From Pseudomonas vancouverensis (lineage in GTDB: Bacteria > Pseudomonadota > Gammaproteobacteria > Pseudomonadales > Pseudomonadaceae): a stretch of DNA of 64,000 nucleotides. Position 1 is the stretch's first letter. Every line of letters begins with the position of its first letter. The notes beneath the pieces were generated by a model that saw only the letters and a list, made by a program, of their open reading frames with translations, was not told the origin of the DNA and searched no databases. Below, in pieces: positions 53,364 through 62,534 of the stretch. Where the stretch lies: contig NZ_RRZK01000018.1 of the NCBI RefSeq assembly GCF_004348895.1, forward strand, positions 1 through 64,000, in the 5' to 3' direction. A program made the translations under genes and the position numbers.

Positions 53364-53876
53364 ATGAGTACGGTGATACACAAGATCAAACATGAGTTCA
53401 TGAAGGTCCTTCCACCGACCATTTTCTTTTTCATCATCTTGCACATCGTTGTGCTGATTCGAGCGCTAATGATCAAAGGGTCGGGAGTGGAGTTGCCGGT
53501 TTCCGCATCGGTGCTGATCGCTTCCCTGGTGCTCGGCAAGTGTGTATTGATCGCCGATATGCTGCCGTTCATCAACCGGTTTCCCGACAAACCACTGATC
53601 TGGAATGTCACCTGGAAAACATGCATGTATGCCTTGGTCGCGTTGATCGTTCACTACCTGGAACGACTGTACGACTACTGGAAAGAGGCACCCGGTTTCA
53701 TGAATGCAAACTCTCTGCTGTGGTCCTCGATAAACTGGCCTCGCTTTTGGGCCGTACAGATTCTGCTCATTACGTTGATCTTCATGTATTGCGTGATTGC
53801 AGAGTTGACGCGCGTCATTGGGCGTGATCGGCTGAAGGTGATGTTCACTGGCCCGCTTCCACCAGTGCAACATTGA
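53364..53876 (+). CDS. Predicted four-helix membrane protein of unknown function
   Basis: A 170-residue membrane protein: a basic N-terminus (MSTVIHKIKHEFMKVLPPTI), hydrophobic segments near residues 17-37, 49-66, 86-102 and 129-152, and a C-terminal RVIGRDRLKVMFTGP. I do not recognise a domain; similar uncharacterised proteins are common in proteobacteria (recollection). AAGGA precedes ATG 53364. It stands alone. Confidence 0.7.
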   Translation: MSTVIHKIKHEFMKVLPPTIFFFIILHIVVLIRALMIKGSGVELPVSASVLIASLVLGKCVLIADMLPFINRFPDKPLIWNVTWKTCMYALVALIVHYLERLYDYWKEAPGFMNANSLLWSSINWPRFWAVQILLITLIFMYCVIAELTRVIGRDRLKVMFTGPLPPVQH

Positions 53877-53936
53877 AATTGCGAAAGGCTTTCGGCCTGG
53901 CCACCAACAGCGGCTTCGGTCGAATCCAGTCCGTTA

Positions 53937-53975
53937 TGAATGACCGCTTTGGGTCGATTGCCGCCTATCACGACA
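53937..53975. repeat. Left arm of the palindromic repeat
   Basis: atgaatgaccgctttgggtc followed by gattgccgcctatcac is the cleanest left arm in the window. The right arm is gone after cgacaaatcgg. Confidence 0.5.
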
Positions 53976-54070
53976 AATCGGAATTAACCCTTTCGATCTT
54001 CTGCTCTAAAACCCCATGAACGGCCAATGCGGTATTGTTGCCTTTTTGAAAATCAGCCAAGGAAGCCTCC

Positions 54071-54430
54071 ATGAACGTGAGTCGTAAAGACCGACAGATC
54101 GACAATATTGAGTTCAATGTTGACGACATTGACCGCAGCAAAGCTTTCTACGGCGGTGCGTTCGGTTGGACATTTGTCGACTACGGTCCTACCTATACGG
54201 AATTCAGTGATGGCCGCCTTACCGGTGGTTTCACGACGGGAGAACCCGTTCGGCCTGGCGGCCCTTTGATCATTTTGTACTCGGACGATCTCGGTGAGAC
54301 GCAGCAGCGACTCAAGGCTTTGGGCGCTATTATCACGCGCGAAACCTTCTCGTTCCCTGGTGGACGCAGATTCCACTTCACTGACCCAGACGGCTATGAA
54401 CTGGCCGTTTGGAGTGCCGACGCCACTTGA
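54071..54430 (+). CDS. VOC family glyoxalase-like protein
   Basis: A 119-residue single VOC domain: NIEFNVDDIDRSKAFYGGAF near residues 13-32, the second strand set ends GGRRFHFTDPDGYELAVWS with the metal-site Glu. AAGGAA precedes ATG 54071. No partner gene. Confidence 0.85.
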   Translation: MNVSRKDRQIDNIEFNVDDIDRSKAFYGGAFGWTFVDYGPTYTEFSDGRLTGGFTTGEPVRPGGPLIILYSDDLGETQQRLKALGAIITRETFSFPGGRRFHFTDPDGYELAVWSADAT

Positions 54431-54486
54431 AAGGGCAAGTTCTCCCGCTTTCTTCCGCAAAAAACGAGCGATTTTGAATGGCTGCC

Positions 54487-54520
54487 TCTGTGGTTGATTA
54501 CTGCCCTTCGTGACCGGCAA
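54487..54520. repeat. Partial copy of the palindromic repeat (loop region)
   Basis: attactgcccttcgtgaccg followed by gcaagac matches the loop and inner arms seen at 48740-48795. Position is between the VOC gene and the convergent AraC gene. Confidence 0.35.
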
Positions 54521-54538
54521 GACAGGACTCATTGCAGG

Positions 54539-55480
54539 TCAGTGTGATGACACGAAAGGCGACGGTGTTGTCGGTGCCGGCAACGCATAGGTTCGTTTCA
54601 TCCACGCCACCTCCGCTATCGGTGTGCGGCCGAAGAGGCGCTTGAAGTCGCGACTGAATTGCGAAGCACTTTCATAGCCCACCAGAAATGCCGCTTTCGC
54701 TGCGGTCAGGTCGTTACGCAGCATCAGTAATCGCGCTTGATGCAAGCGTGTCGACTTGAGGTACTGCATAGGCGAAGAATCGGTCACCTTGCGAAAATGC
54801 AGATGAAAGTTGGGTATGCTCATCCGCGCTTCCTGAGCCAGGGCTTCTACATCCAGATGCTGGTGATAACAGCTGTGGATTTTGTGAATGGCGCGCGTCA
54901 CCTTGCCGAACTGGCCCTGCTGGGCGATGGCCGCGCGTAAGGTGCCGCCTTGTTCACCGGTGAGGATGCGGTAGTAGAGCTCGCGTAACATCGCCGGGCC
55001 GAGGATTTGCGCGTCGGTGCGCTCACCCATGACTTCCAGAAAGCGCAGGGTCGATTGGCGCAACGGTTCGTCCATGGGCGAGGCGTACATGCCCATAGGC
55101 TGAGCCGCGCCGAAGTTCCAGATCTCATCCACTTGCTGAATCAGCTCGCCGGCCAGGGTGAAATCCAGTCGCAGGTACACCGCCAGCATTGGCTCCGTCT
55201 CGCTAGCCTCGGTCTCCATCGTGAAAGGCACTGGCACCGACACCACCAGGTAATGCTGGGCGTCGTAGACGTAAATTTCATCCCCCAGATAGCCGCGCTT
55301 GCGCCCCTGACAGAGGATGACGATGCCCGGCTCATACAAAACCGGCGTGCGCGTCAGAGGTCGGTTGGAGCGCAGAAAACGCACATCATCCAGAGGGCTC
55401 AGGTTGTAACCCTCCAGCGGCGCAAGCTGGCCCATCAACTGCACCATACGCGCCGTACTCGGGTCCTTGAGTTTTGCCAT
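54539..55480 (-). CDS. AraC family regulator (AraC_N type)
   Basis: A 313-residue regulator. The N-terminal AraC_N ligand domain is recognised from TPVLYEPGIVILCQGRKRGY and YLVVSVPVPF; two C-terminal HTHs are in ARMSIPNFHLHFRKVTDSSP and AAFLVGYESASQFSRDFKRL. ATG 55480 has GGAGGTC ten bases upstream, better than ATG 55498; 55540 would overlap the SDR. It is downstream of and co-directional with the SDR gene (26-base gap), so it probably controls it. Confidence 0.86.
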   Translation of the reverse strand: MAKLKDPSTARMVQLMGQLAPLEGYNLSPLDDVRFLRSNRPLTRTPVLYEPGIVILCQGRKRGYLGDEIYVYDAQHYLVVSVPVPFTMETEASETEPMLAVYLRLDFTLAGELIQQVDEIWNFGAAQPMGMYASPMDEPLRQSTLRFLEVMGERTDAQILGPAMLRELYYRILTGEQGGTLRAAIAQQGQFGKVTRAIHKIHSCYHQHLDVEALAQEARMSIPNFHLHFRKVTDSSPMQYLKSTRLHQARLLMLRNDLTAAKAAFLVGYESASQFSRDFKRLFGRTPIAEVAWMKRTYALPAPTTPSPFVSSH

Positions 55481-55506
55481 CGGCTGCACGACCTCCATTG
55501 TTTTGC

Positions 55507-56340
55507 TCAGCCGTCCGTAGAACAGCTTAGCGCCTCCCATTGCTCAATACTCTCCGCCGTGCGCTGTAGCTTGTCACGCACCAGGGCCAGGGCGTCGCTA
55601 CCCAGCAGCAGGTGAGCCGGCGGGTTGGGGCTCGCGATAATCGTCAGCATGGCACGAGCAGCTTTCTGCGGGTCGCCCAGTTGATGACCGCTTTTTTCCT
55701 CGCGGGCTTTGCGCACCGGGTCGAAGCTCGCGTCGTAGTCACTGATACTGCGCGGCGTACGCTGCATTGAGCGGCCCGCCCAGTCCGTGCGAAACGACCC
55801 AGGTGCAACGGCTGTGACAAAAATATTGAAGGGTGCAAGCTCTTTGCTCAACGCGTCTGAGATGCCCTCCAGCGCAAATTTGCTGCCGCAGTAATAGGCA
55901 ATGCCCGGCATGGTGATATAGCCGCCCATGGAAGTGATATTGAGAATATGCCCTGCCCGCCGCTGGCGAAAATACGGTACAAACGCCTTGGTCATCGCCA
56001 CTGCACCAAATACATTGACGTCGAACTGGCGGCGCATTTCCTCCAGCGACGACTCCTCGAAAATCCCCTCGTGGCCATAACCCGCGTTGTTGACCAGCAC
56101 ATCCACCGGGCCGTGCTGGTGTTCAACAGCGGCAACTACCGCGTCGATGGCGTTGAAGTGGGTAACGTCCAGCACCACGCCGTGGGCTCGCTCAGGCGAG
56201 AGCGCCTCGAAGGTTGCCAGAGCGGATTCACTGCGAACAGTGCCGATCACTCGATGGCCCTGGGCGAGCGCTTCCTCAGCCAGAGCTCGGCCGAAACCAC
56301 TGCTGACGCCGGTAATAAAGAGGGTTTTTACTGCACTCAT
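55507..56340 (-). CDS. SDR family oxidoreductase
   Basis: A 277-residue classical SDR: FITGVSSGFGRALAEEALAQ cofactor turn, VLVNNAGYGHEG, Ser in NITSMGGYI and YxxxK in AYYCGSKFALEG. Typical of the AraC-linked SDRs common in Pseudomonas. ATG 56340 matches the cofactor-domain start; the 38 upstream codons do not. Confidence 0.87.
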   Translation of the reverse strand: MSAVKTLFITGVSSGFGRALAEEALAQGHRVIGTVRSESALATFEALSPERAHGVVLDVTHFNAIDAVVAAVEHQHGPVDVLVNNAGYGHEGIFEESSLEEMRRQFDVNVFGAVAMTKAFVPYFRQRRAGHILNITSMGGYITMPGIAYYCGSKFALEGISDALSKELAPFNIFVTAVAPGSFRTDWAGRSMQRTPRSISDYDASFDPVRKAREEKSGHQLGDPQKAARAMLTIIASPNPPAHLLLGSDALALVRDKLQRTAESIEQWEALSCSTDG

Positions 56341-56726
56341 GGCGCGCACTCCTGAACAAAAAAGGTGAGGCCATGCTAGAGCTGGGCGTGATGATGGACT
56401 ATGCCGGATTGAATTTGAGTATTGCCTATTCCTATCTGTGTGGTTGGCGGGCAACCTTGAATCGGTAGATAAAAAAAGAGATCAAAGGAGGAAAGGGGCG
56501 GATCCATATGCCCTGCTCTTAACATCTGCCATGACCGAAGTTCTCCGGTCACGAGTGTTTGCTTCGGGTCGGGAACGGCCATTCAGCGCAGCACTTGTCC
56601 ACCGAATAAATCGGCAGACCTATTATCAGGCTGCAAACCCGAACGTTTGACGTAAGCTCCATCGACCGTTTGAATACACAACAGGTCGGCCGACAATCCT
56701 CAGCCGAATCCGTCGGAGGCGTTGCA
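56341..56726. other. Gene-free gap upstream of SDR and YdeI-like genes
   Basis: 386 bases between divergent genes. Promoters for both should lie here. A tgaccg/cggtca inverted repeat is at about 56531-56547. The aaaaaaagagatcaaaggagg stretch (about 56468-56490) looks like a ribosome site but no frame follows it usefully. Confidence 0.35.
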
Positions 56727-57287
56727 ATGACAACCGTCGATGTGAAATCCCGCTTCGAAGCAAAGCTGCTTCGCCCGGCAAAGCCAGGCGATGATAGGTC
56801 GTGGGCGTTTGTAGTGCTGCCCAGAGATGCGAGTGAAACACTTCCGAGACGAGGAAGAACGACCGTCGCAGGCACACTCAATGGGCAGCCTTTCCAGGCG
56901 ACCCTTGAGCCGGATGGTCAGCTCAGCCATTGGCTGCAGGTCAGTCGTGAGTTACTCGAAGCCGCCGGTGCAGTCGTGGGGGATGTCGTTACGCTGGAGT
57001 TGTCCCCTGTGAAGAAGGAACCCGAGCCCGAGGTCCCGGCAGATTTTCAGGAGGCCCTGGCGGCTGCTCCCGAGGCTCGCAAAGTCTGGCAGAGCACGAC
57101 GACCCTCGCACGGGTGGACTGGATTCACTGGATGACTTCAGCCAAGCAACTCAAGACCCGCGCCAAACGCATTGGTGATGCCTGCGAGATGCTGGCTTCC
57201 GGCAAGAAGCAGGTTTGCTGTTTCGACCAGTCCGGCTATTACAGCAAAGCCTTTCGGGCGCCCGAGGCGGACAGTCTGGAGCGTTAG
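56727..57287 (+). CDS. YdeI/OmpD-associated family protein (DUF1905 type)
   Basis: A 186-residue protein. Residues 6-90 match the DUF1905 layout (FEAKLLRPAKPGDDRSWAFV, TVAGTLNGQPFQATLEPDGQ) and the C-terminal half the bacteriocin-protection YdeI pattern (PEARKVWQSTTTLARVDWIH, SAKQLKTRAKRI). Function is unknown. GGAGG precedes ATG 56727. Confidence 0.8.
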   Translation: MTTVDVKSRFEAKLLRPAKPGDDRSWAFVVLPRDASETLPRRGRTTVAGTLNGQPFQATLEPDGQLSHWLQVSRELLEAAGAVVGDVVTLELSPVKKEPEPEVPADFQEALAAAPEARKVWQSTTTLARVDWIHWMTSAKQLKTRAKRIGDACEMLASGKKQVCCFDQSGYYSKAFRAPEADSLER

Positions 57288-57336
57288 CAACCTGCACTGG
57301 GACGAGCCCTCCCCTTTTCCCCCATTCACTTCAGGT

Positions 57337-57352
57337 TTAAAGTTCACTTCAA
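57337..57352. promoter_or_regulatory. MerR-type operator
   Basis: ttaaagt-tc-acttcaa is an inverted repeat (6 of 7 pairs) 25 bases before the MerR start; cacttcagg/cacttcaagg also repeats directly around it. Short-spaced dyads of this kind are typical MerR sites in a long-spacer promoter. Confidence 0.5.
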
Positions 57353-57377
57353 GGTCAACGGCTTTCCGGGGTTAAAC

Positions 57378-57872
57378 ATGCGCATAGGCGAACTGGCGAA
57401 AATCAGCGGATTGGCGCCTTCGCGCATTCGTTTCTACGAGGCGAGCGGGCTGATCAAGTCGGTCGAGCGCAAATCCAATGGCTATCGCGACTATGCACCA
57501 GACGCGCAGTGGGTGCTGCAGATCATCACCGGTGCCCAGGCGGCAGGATTTTCCCTGGACGAGATTCGCCAGTTGATGCCGATGAATGCCAATGGCTGGC
57601 AGCATGAAACCCTGCTCAACGGCCTTAAACGCAAGGTCGAGGAAATCGAAATCCTCCAGCAACGGCTGGCCCGGAACAAGGCGCAGTTGCTGCTGGTGAT
57701 CAAGGGCGTCGAAGGTAAACCCGAAGGCATGGCCTGTGCCGACAACGCGCAGTTGGTCCTCAATCGCCTGCGCGATGAAGGTGTGACCACTGCCAGCAGC
57801 GATGCAGCGCCCTCCAGGAAAAAAGCAGCCCGCCGGGACCCGCAGCCGATTGTTCCGAGTCAGCCGTCCTGA
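57378..57872 (+). CDS. MerR family regulator
   Basis: A 164-residue MerR protein. MRIGELAKISGLAPSRIRFY and EASGLIKSVERKSNGYRDYA are the winged-helix; a coiled dimer helix (ETLLNGLKRKVEEIEILQQR) follows. The C-terminal tail is Lys/Arg/Pro-rich, and a single CADN cysteine is present. No metal-binding CxxC is seen. The following ChrA gene is 48 bases away on the same strand and may be co-transcribed. Confidence 0.86.
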   Translation: MRIGELAKISGLAPSRIRFYEASGLIKSVERKSNGYRDYAPDAQWVLQIITGAQAAGFSLDEIRQLMPMNANGWQHETLLNGLKRKVEEIEILQQRLARNKAQLLLVIKGVEGKPEGMACADNAQLVLNRLRDEGVTTASSDAAPSRKKAARRDPQPIVPSQPS

Positions 57873-57920
57873 ACCTGTTTCAGCACGATCACCCGGCCAG
57901 TGCACAAGGCGTTGCCAGCC

Positions 57921-59258
57921 ATGGATGAACCACAGCCGCCCAGACCTGCGGCCATCAGCTTTCGTGAAGCATTACTGTTCTGGTTGAAGCTCGGCCTGAT
58001 CAGCTTCGGTGGGCCTGCGGGGCAGATTTCGATCATGCATCAAGAACTGGTCGAGCGACGACGCTGGATCTCCGAGCGCAGGTTCCTGCATGCCCTCAAC
58101 TACTGCATGTTGCTCCCCGGGCCGGAAGCTCAGCAGTTGGCCACCTACATCGGCTGGCTGATGCACCGAACCTGGGGCGGCGTGATTGCCGGTGGGCTGT
58201 TTGTGCTGCCGTCGCTGTTCATCCTGATCGTCTTGTCGTGGTTGTACATCGCCTTCGGCGAAATGCCTGTGGTGGCGGGGATTTTCTACGGGATCAAGCC
58301 TGCGGTAACGGCCATCGTCATCCAGGCGGCCCATCGAATCGGTTCGCGGGCCTTGAAGAACCAATGGTTATGGGCGATTGCGGCGGCTTCATTCACGGCC
58401 ATCTTCGCCTTCAACCTGCCCTTCCCGCTGATCGTCCTCGGCGCGGCCTTGATCGGTTATGTCGGCGGACGCCTGGCGCCGGAAAAATTCAAAGTCGGCG
58501 GCCATGGCGCCGGGCAAAAAACCTTCGGCCAGGCCTTGATCGATGACGATACGCCGCCACCTGCGCATGCCCGCTTCAGCTGGCGGCGATTGGTAAAGCT
58601 CGCCCTGATCGGCGCTGCACTCTGGGCGCTGCCAATGGGTCTCTTGACCGCCGTGTCCGGCTGGGAAGGCACCTTGACCCAGATGGCCTGGTTCTTCACC
58701 AAGGCGGCCTTGCTGACGTTTGGCGGTGCTTACGCGGTGTTGCCGTACGTGTACCAAGGCGCCGTCAGCCATTATGGCTGGCTGACCCCGACACAGATGA
58801 TCGATGGCCTGGCGCTGGGGGAAACCACACCTGGGCCCTTGATCATGATCGTGGCCTTTATCGGTTTTGTCGGGGCCTATGTCGCGCAGGTGTTCGGCCC
58901 TGACCAGCAGTTCCTGGCCGGCGCGGTGGCGGCGTGCCTGGTGACCTGGTTCACCTTCCTGCCCTCGTTCCTGTTCATCCTCGCCGGCGGCCCCTGGGTG
59001 GAGTCGACCCACGGCGAACTCAGGTTCACCGCGCCACTCACCGCGATAACCGCCGCGGTTGTCGGGGTGATTCTCAATCTGGCGTGCTTCTTTGCCTACC
59101 ACGTGTTGTGGCCGAAGGGTTTCAATGGCGCCCTCGATTGGCCTTCCATGCTGATCGCAATCCTCGCAGCGGTTGCCTTGCTGCGCTTTAAACGGGGTGT
59201 CATTGAGGTGTTGATGGTGTGTGCGGCGCTGGGTCTGGTGGTGCATCTGCTGCGTTGA
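57921..59258 (+). CDS. chrA: Chromate transporter ChrA family
   Basis: A 445-residue inner-membrane protein with two homologous CHR halves: the first from LKLGLISFGGPAGQISIMHQ, the second from FFTKAALLTFGGAYAVLPYV. LLPGPEAQQLATYIG and LGETTPGPLIMIVAFIGFVG are the repeat signatures. Family members export chromate, and some sulfate. ATG 57921 is preferred; GTG 57900 would add seven residues. No ChrB regulator is nearby. Confidence 0.87.
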   Translation: MDEPQPPRPAAISFREALLFWLKLGLISFGGPAGQISIMHQELVERRRWISERRFLHALNYCMLLPGPEAQQLATYIGWLMHRTWGGVIAGGLFVLPSLFILIVLSWLYIAFGEMPVVAGIFYGIKPAVTAIVIQAAHRIGSRALKNQWLWAIAAASFTAIFAFNLPFPLIVLGAALIGYVGGRLAPEKFKVGGHGAGQKTFGQALIDDDTPPPAHARFSWRRLVKLALIGAALWALPMGLLTAVSGWEGTLTQMAWFFTKAALLTFGGAYAVLPYVYQGAVSHYGWLTPTQMIDGLALGETTPGPLIMIVAFIGFVGAYVAQVFGPDQQFLAGAVAACLVTWFTFLPSFLFILAGGPWVESTHGELRFTAPLTAITAAVVGVILNLACFFAYHVLWPKGFNGALDWPSMLIAILAAVALLRFKRGVIEVLMVCAALGLVVHLLR

Positions 59259-59349
59259 TTCCCCGGACAGAACCGCGACACCTTGGAATCCCCCGACACG
59301 CCCTCATATCAACGACTAAACCCAACGCCCCCAAGGGGAAGGACAGACC

Positions 59350-59856
59350 ATGACCCACCCAACCGAAACCGCCATTCTCGCCGGCGGCTGCTTCTGGGGC
59401 ATGCAGGATCTGCTGCGACGCTATCCCGGTGTACTGCACACGCGGGTCGGCTACAGCGGCGGCGATGTGCCCAATGCCACCTATCGCAACCATGGCAATC
59501 ACGCCGAAGCCATCGAGATCGTTTTCGAACCTGCCGTGATCAGCTACCGGCAGATCCTCGAGTTCTTCTTCCAGATCCACGACCCGAGCACGCCCAATCG
59601 TCAGGGCAATGATCGTGGCCCCAGCTATCGTTCGGCGATCTACTACCTCAGCGAAGAGCAACGCGACATTGCCGAAGATACCGCTGCCGATGTCGATGCT
59701 TCCGGCCTGTGGCCTGGCCGGGTAGTCACCGAAATCGAACCGGCAGGACCGTTCTGGGAAGCGGAACCGGAGCACCAGGATTACCTGGAACGCATTCCGA
59801 ATGGCTACACCTGCCACTTCATCCGCCCGAACTGGAAGCTGCCCAAGCGCGGTTGA
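59350..59856 (+). CDS. msrA: Peptide methionine sulfoxide reductase MsrA
   Basis: A 168-residue enzyme: the catalytic [10 protein letters not shown] near residues 12-21, [40 protein letters not shown] and a C-terminal segment with no recycling Cys, so it may rely on a single Cys chemistry. It reduces Met-S-oxide. GGGGAAGGA lies before ATG 59350. It is followed by a strong hairpin. Confidence 0.88.
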   Translation: MTHPTETAILAGGCFWGMQDLLRRYPGVLHTRVGYSGGDVPNATYRNHGNHAEAIEIVFEPAVISYRQILEFFFQIHDPSTPNRQGNDRGPSYRSAIYYLSEEQRDIAEDTAADVDASGLWPGRVVTEIEPAGPFWEAEPEHQDYLERIPNGYTCHFIRPNWKLPKRG

Positions 59857-59861
59857 ACATG

Positions 59862-59890
59862 CGGCGATGCCCCTCTTCGGGGTATCGCCG
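59862..59890. terminator. Bidirectional terminator hairpin
   Basis: cggcgatgcccc / ggggtatcgccg with loop tcttc forms a 12-base stem with one G-U wobble, between convergent msrA and the aldehyde dehydrogenase gene. No long T-run follows, so partial factor dependence is possible. Confidence 0.75.
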
Positions 59891-59901
59891 ACTGCCTGGC
59901 A

Positions 59902-61332
59902 TCAATTCAGCGGAGCACCGACCATCAACGTCTTCGGCTCCAGATAGGCGCTCATCCCCCACTTGCCCATTTCCCGCCCAAGGCCTGAATGCTTGAACCC
60001 GCCGAAAGGGGCTCGTGGTTCGTGGGCCAGGGTGTTGATCAGCACGCGTCCGGCGTCGATCTGACGGGCGACAGTCTCGCAGCGTTCGGTGTTTTTCCCG
60101 AGCACCAGGGCGCTCAAGCCATAGTCGGTATCGTTGGCAATGCGGATCGCCTCGGCGTCATCCTCGTAGGGAATGATGGTCAGCACCGGACCGAAGATTT
60201 CCTCACGGGCGATTCGCATTCGATTGTTGGCATCGGTGAAGACCGTCGGTTTCACAAACCACCCGGCCTGCAGACCTTCCGGGCGCCCTTCGCCACCGGC
60301 CAGCAGCCTCGCGCCTTCTTCCTGACCGATACGGATATAGCCCTGCACCCGCTCCCACTGCTTGCGGCTCACCATTGGTCCGATGTCGGTGTCGGCATTG
60401 CGCGGATCGCCCGACTGGATCTGTGCGACGCCCGCCTTCGCCACCTGCTCAAACTCCGCCAGACGACTGCGGGGCACCAGAATGCGCGTGCCGGCGATGC
60501 ACGCCTGACCGCTGTTGAGAAACCCGGCCTGCAACACCAGCGGCATGACTGCCTGGAAATCCGAATCGTCCAGCACCACGGTCGGCGACTTGCCACCCAG
60601 TTCCAGCGTTACGCGCTTCATGGTGTCGGCGCTGGTCCTGACCAGATGCTGCCCGACGGCGGACGAGCCGGTGAAGGAGATCTTGGCGACATCGGGATGA
60701 CGGGCAATTTCCTCGCCCACCACATCGCCCCGTCCATTGACGATGTTGAACACACCCGGTGGCAGCCCGGCTTCGTGCAACGCACTGAGCACCACCTGGG
60801 TCTGCAAGGCGCTCATCTCGCTGGGCTTGATGACGGCGGTACAGCCTGCCGCCAACGCGGTCGCCAGTTTGTTGCAGATAAAGCCCGCATTGCTGTTCCA
60901 GGGCGTGATCAGACCGGTCACGCCCACCGGCGTCAGAACGACCCGGGCCGTGCCGGCCTGCTCCTCGAACACGAACGCCTGCAGTGCATCAATGGCCTGC
61001 GCAATTACATCCGCCGGATAGGTCGCCATCCAGCGCCCGCGAACCGCCGGTGCGCCGTATTCCACAAGTATGGCTTGCAGCAGTTCTTCTTCCCTTGCCG
61101 CCACGGCCCGGTGCATGCGTTGCAATGCTGCGATGCGTTCCTCCCGACTGGTACGAGACCAACTCGGGAACGCCGCCTTGGCGGCGGCGATGGCACGCTG
61201 TGCATCGACGGCATCGCCCAGCCGAACCTGACCGATGACTTGCTCGGTGCCGGGGTTGTGCAGGTCGAACCATTCCTGGCCGTGTGGAATGACGAACTCG
61301 CCGTTGATGTAGATGTGTTCAATGCGTTGCAT
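59902..61332 (-). CDS. NAD(P)-dependent aldehyde dehydrogenase
   Basis: A 476-residue ALDH: ITPWNSNAGFICNKLATALA, FTGSSAVGQ, Glu in LELGGKSPTV, catalytic Cys in FLNSGQACIAGTRIL and the closing FGGFKHSGLGREMG. AAGGAG precedes ATG 61332. It is divergent from the LysR gene at 61463, the obvious regulator. It is a distant paralogue of the enzyme at 16039-17466. Confidence 0.89.
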   Translation of the reverse strand: MQRIEHIYINGEFVIPHGQEWFDLHNPGTEQVIGQVRLGDAVDAQRAIAAAKAAFPSWSRTSREERIAALQRMHRAVAAREEELLQAILVEYGAPAVRGRWMATYPADVIAQAIDALQAFVFEEQAGTARVVLTPVGVTGLITPWNSNAGFICNKLATALAAGCTAVIKPSEMSALQTQVVLSALHEAGLPPGVFNIVNGRGDVVGEEIARHPDVAKISFTGSSAVGQHLVRTSADTMKRVTLELGGKSPTVVLDDSDFQAVMPLVLQAGFLNSGQACIAGTRILVPRSRLAEFEQVAKAGVAQIQSGDPRNADTDIGPMVSRKQWERVQGYIRIGQEEGARLLAGGEGRPEGLQAGWFVKPTVFTDANNRMRIAREEIFGPVLTIIPYEDDAEAIRIANDTDYGLSALVLGKNTERCETVARQIDAGRVLINTLAHEPRAPFGGFKHSGLGREMGKWGMSAYLEPKTLMVGAPLN

Positions 61333-61462
61333 GTCGACTCCTTGCTTGAAAAGACTGCTTGAAATGACTCATCGAGCCTCTTGCAGCGAAGTCTAAGAAG
61401 GATAAATTATTCCGATAAGCTACCCTTTGACGGATGAAGTATCCGCATTTTCAGGACAATCC

Positions 61463-62335
61463 ATGCACAGAACAGGAATGACCGAACTGGAAGTGGTGCT
61501 GGCCGTTGCCCGCCGCAACAGTTTCCGTGGCGCGGCCCGGGAACTGGGCATGTCCACCACCGCCGTGAGCAGCGCGGTGGCCGGCCTGGAAGCACGACTG
61601 AAAGTGCGCCTGTTCAATCGCTCCACACGCAGCGTGGCCCTGACCGATGTCGGGCAACGCTATGTGGAGCGCATCGCCCCGGCATTGGCGCAGATCAAGA
61701 GCGCCGACGAAGAAGCCGGCGTCGAACCCGATGCGCCGAGCGGCAGACTGCGCATCAATGCACCCCATGGCGCCGCTTACCTGCTGCTGGAGCCGCTGTT
61801 CAAACAGTACACCCAGCGCTATCCCGAGGTGCGCATCGATATCGTCAGCGAATCCGGCATGATCGACATCGTCGCCGGGGGCTTTGACGCTGGCATCCGT
61901 CTGGCAGAGTCCGTACCGCAGGACATGATTGCCGTGGCCCTGTCGGAAGACATCCGCATGCTCGTGGTCGCAACCCCCCAATACCTCGAAAGCCACGGCG
62001 TGCCCGGGCACCCGCGCGACCTGCTCGACCACCAGAGCATCGGCATGCGTATGGCCCACGGCGGTCTATATCACTGGGAACTGGAACGCGACGGCGAGAA
62101 ATTGCAGATGGAGTTGCCAGTGCGCTTGGCGTTCAACGAGCTACTGGCAATTAAACAGGCCGTGGTATTGGGCCTAGGCATCGGCTTCATTTCCGAGTGG
62201 TTCATCCAGGAAGAACTGGCCAGCGGCACCCTGGTGCCGGTGCTGATGCCCTGGTGCCCTGGTGCCCGTCGTTTGACGGGTTGCGGCTGTATTACTCCGG
62301 TCATCGCTTCGTCCCGGCGCGATTGCGCGCATTGA
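61463..62335 (+). CDS. LysR family regulator with frameshifted C-terminus
   Basis: A LysR protein of the usual layout: HTH in residues 6-64 (GMSTTAVSSAVAGLEARLKV) and an effector domain from about 95. The annotated frame ends in ARRLTGCGCITPVIASSRRD, which is not LysR-like. An 8-base unit tgccctgg is doubled at 62247-62262; removing one copy restores MPWCPSFDGLRLYY and a normal tail through HELRSPVA ending at TGA 62371-62373. The last roughly 30 residues of the effector domain are therefore replaced. AGGA precedes ATG 61463. It is divergent from the ALDH gene and may no longer regulate it properly. Confidence 0.82.
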   Translation: MHRTGMTELEVVLAVARRNSFRGAARELGMSTTAVSSAVAGLEARLKVRLFNRSTRSVALTDVGQRYVERIAPALAQIKSADEEAGVEPDAPSGRLRINAPHGAAYLLLEPLFKQYTQRYPEVRIDIVSESGMIDIVAGGFDAGIRLAESVPQDMIAVALSEDIRMLVVATPQYLESHGVPGHPRDLLDHQSIGMRMAHGGLYHWELERDGEKLQMELPVRLAFNELLAIKQAVVLGLGIGFISEWFIQEELASGTLVPVLMPWCPGARRLTGCGCITPVIASSRRDCAH

Positions 62336-62534
62336 TCGATCTGGTGCATGAGCTACGATCCCCTGTGGCTTGATCTTGGTTCGATGCCGACGGGAACAGT
62401 CAGGGCAAACCCGGCAATGTTCAGGTGATCAACCAAAGGGCGAAGAGCATGCAATGCTTGAGAAAAACCTCCCAAACCACCGTCCACAGGCTCAGTACAG
62501 GTCACCGACAACGTCTGTTAGTTCCACCTGATAA

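Noticed and set aside
58389..59246. Minus-strand 285-codon frame opposite chrA
   Set aside because: Shadow of the ChrA gene; composition is highly charged with no membrane or enzyme motif.
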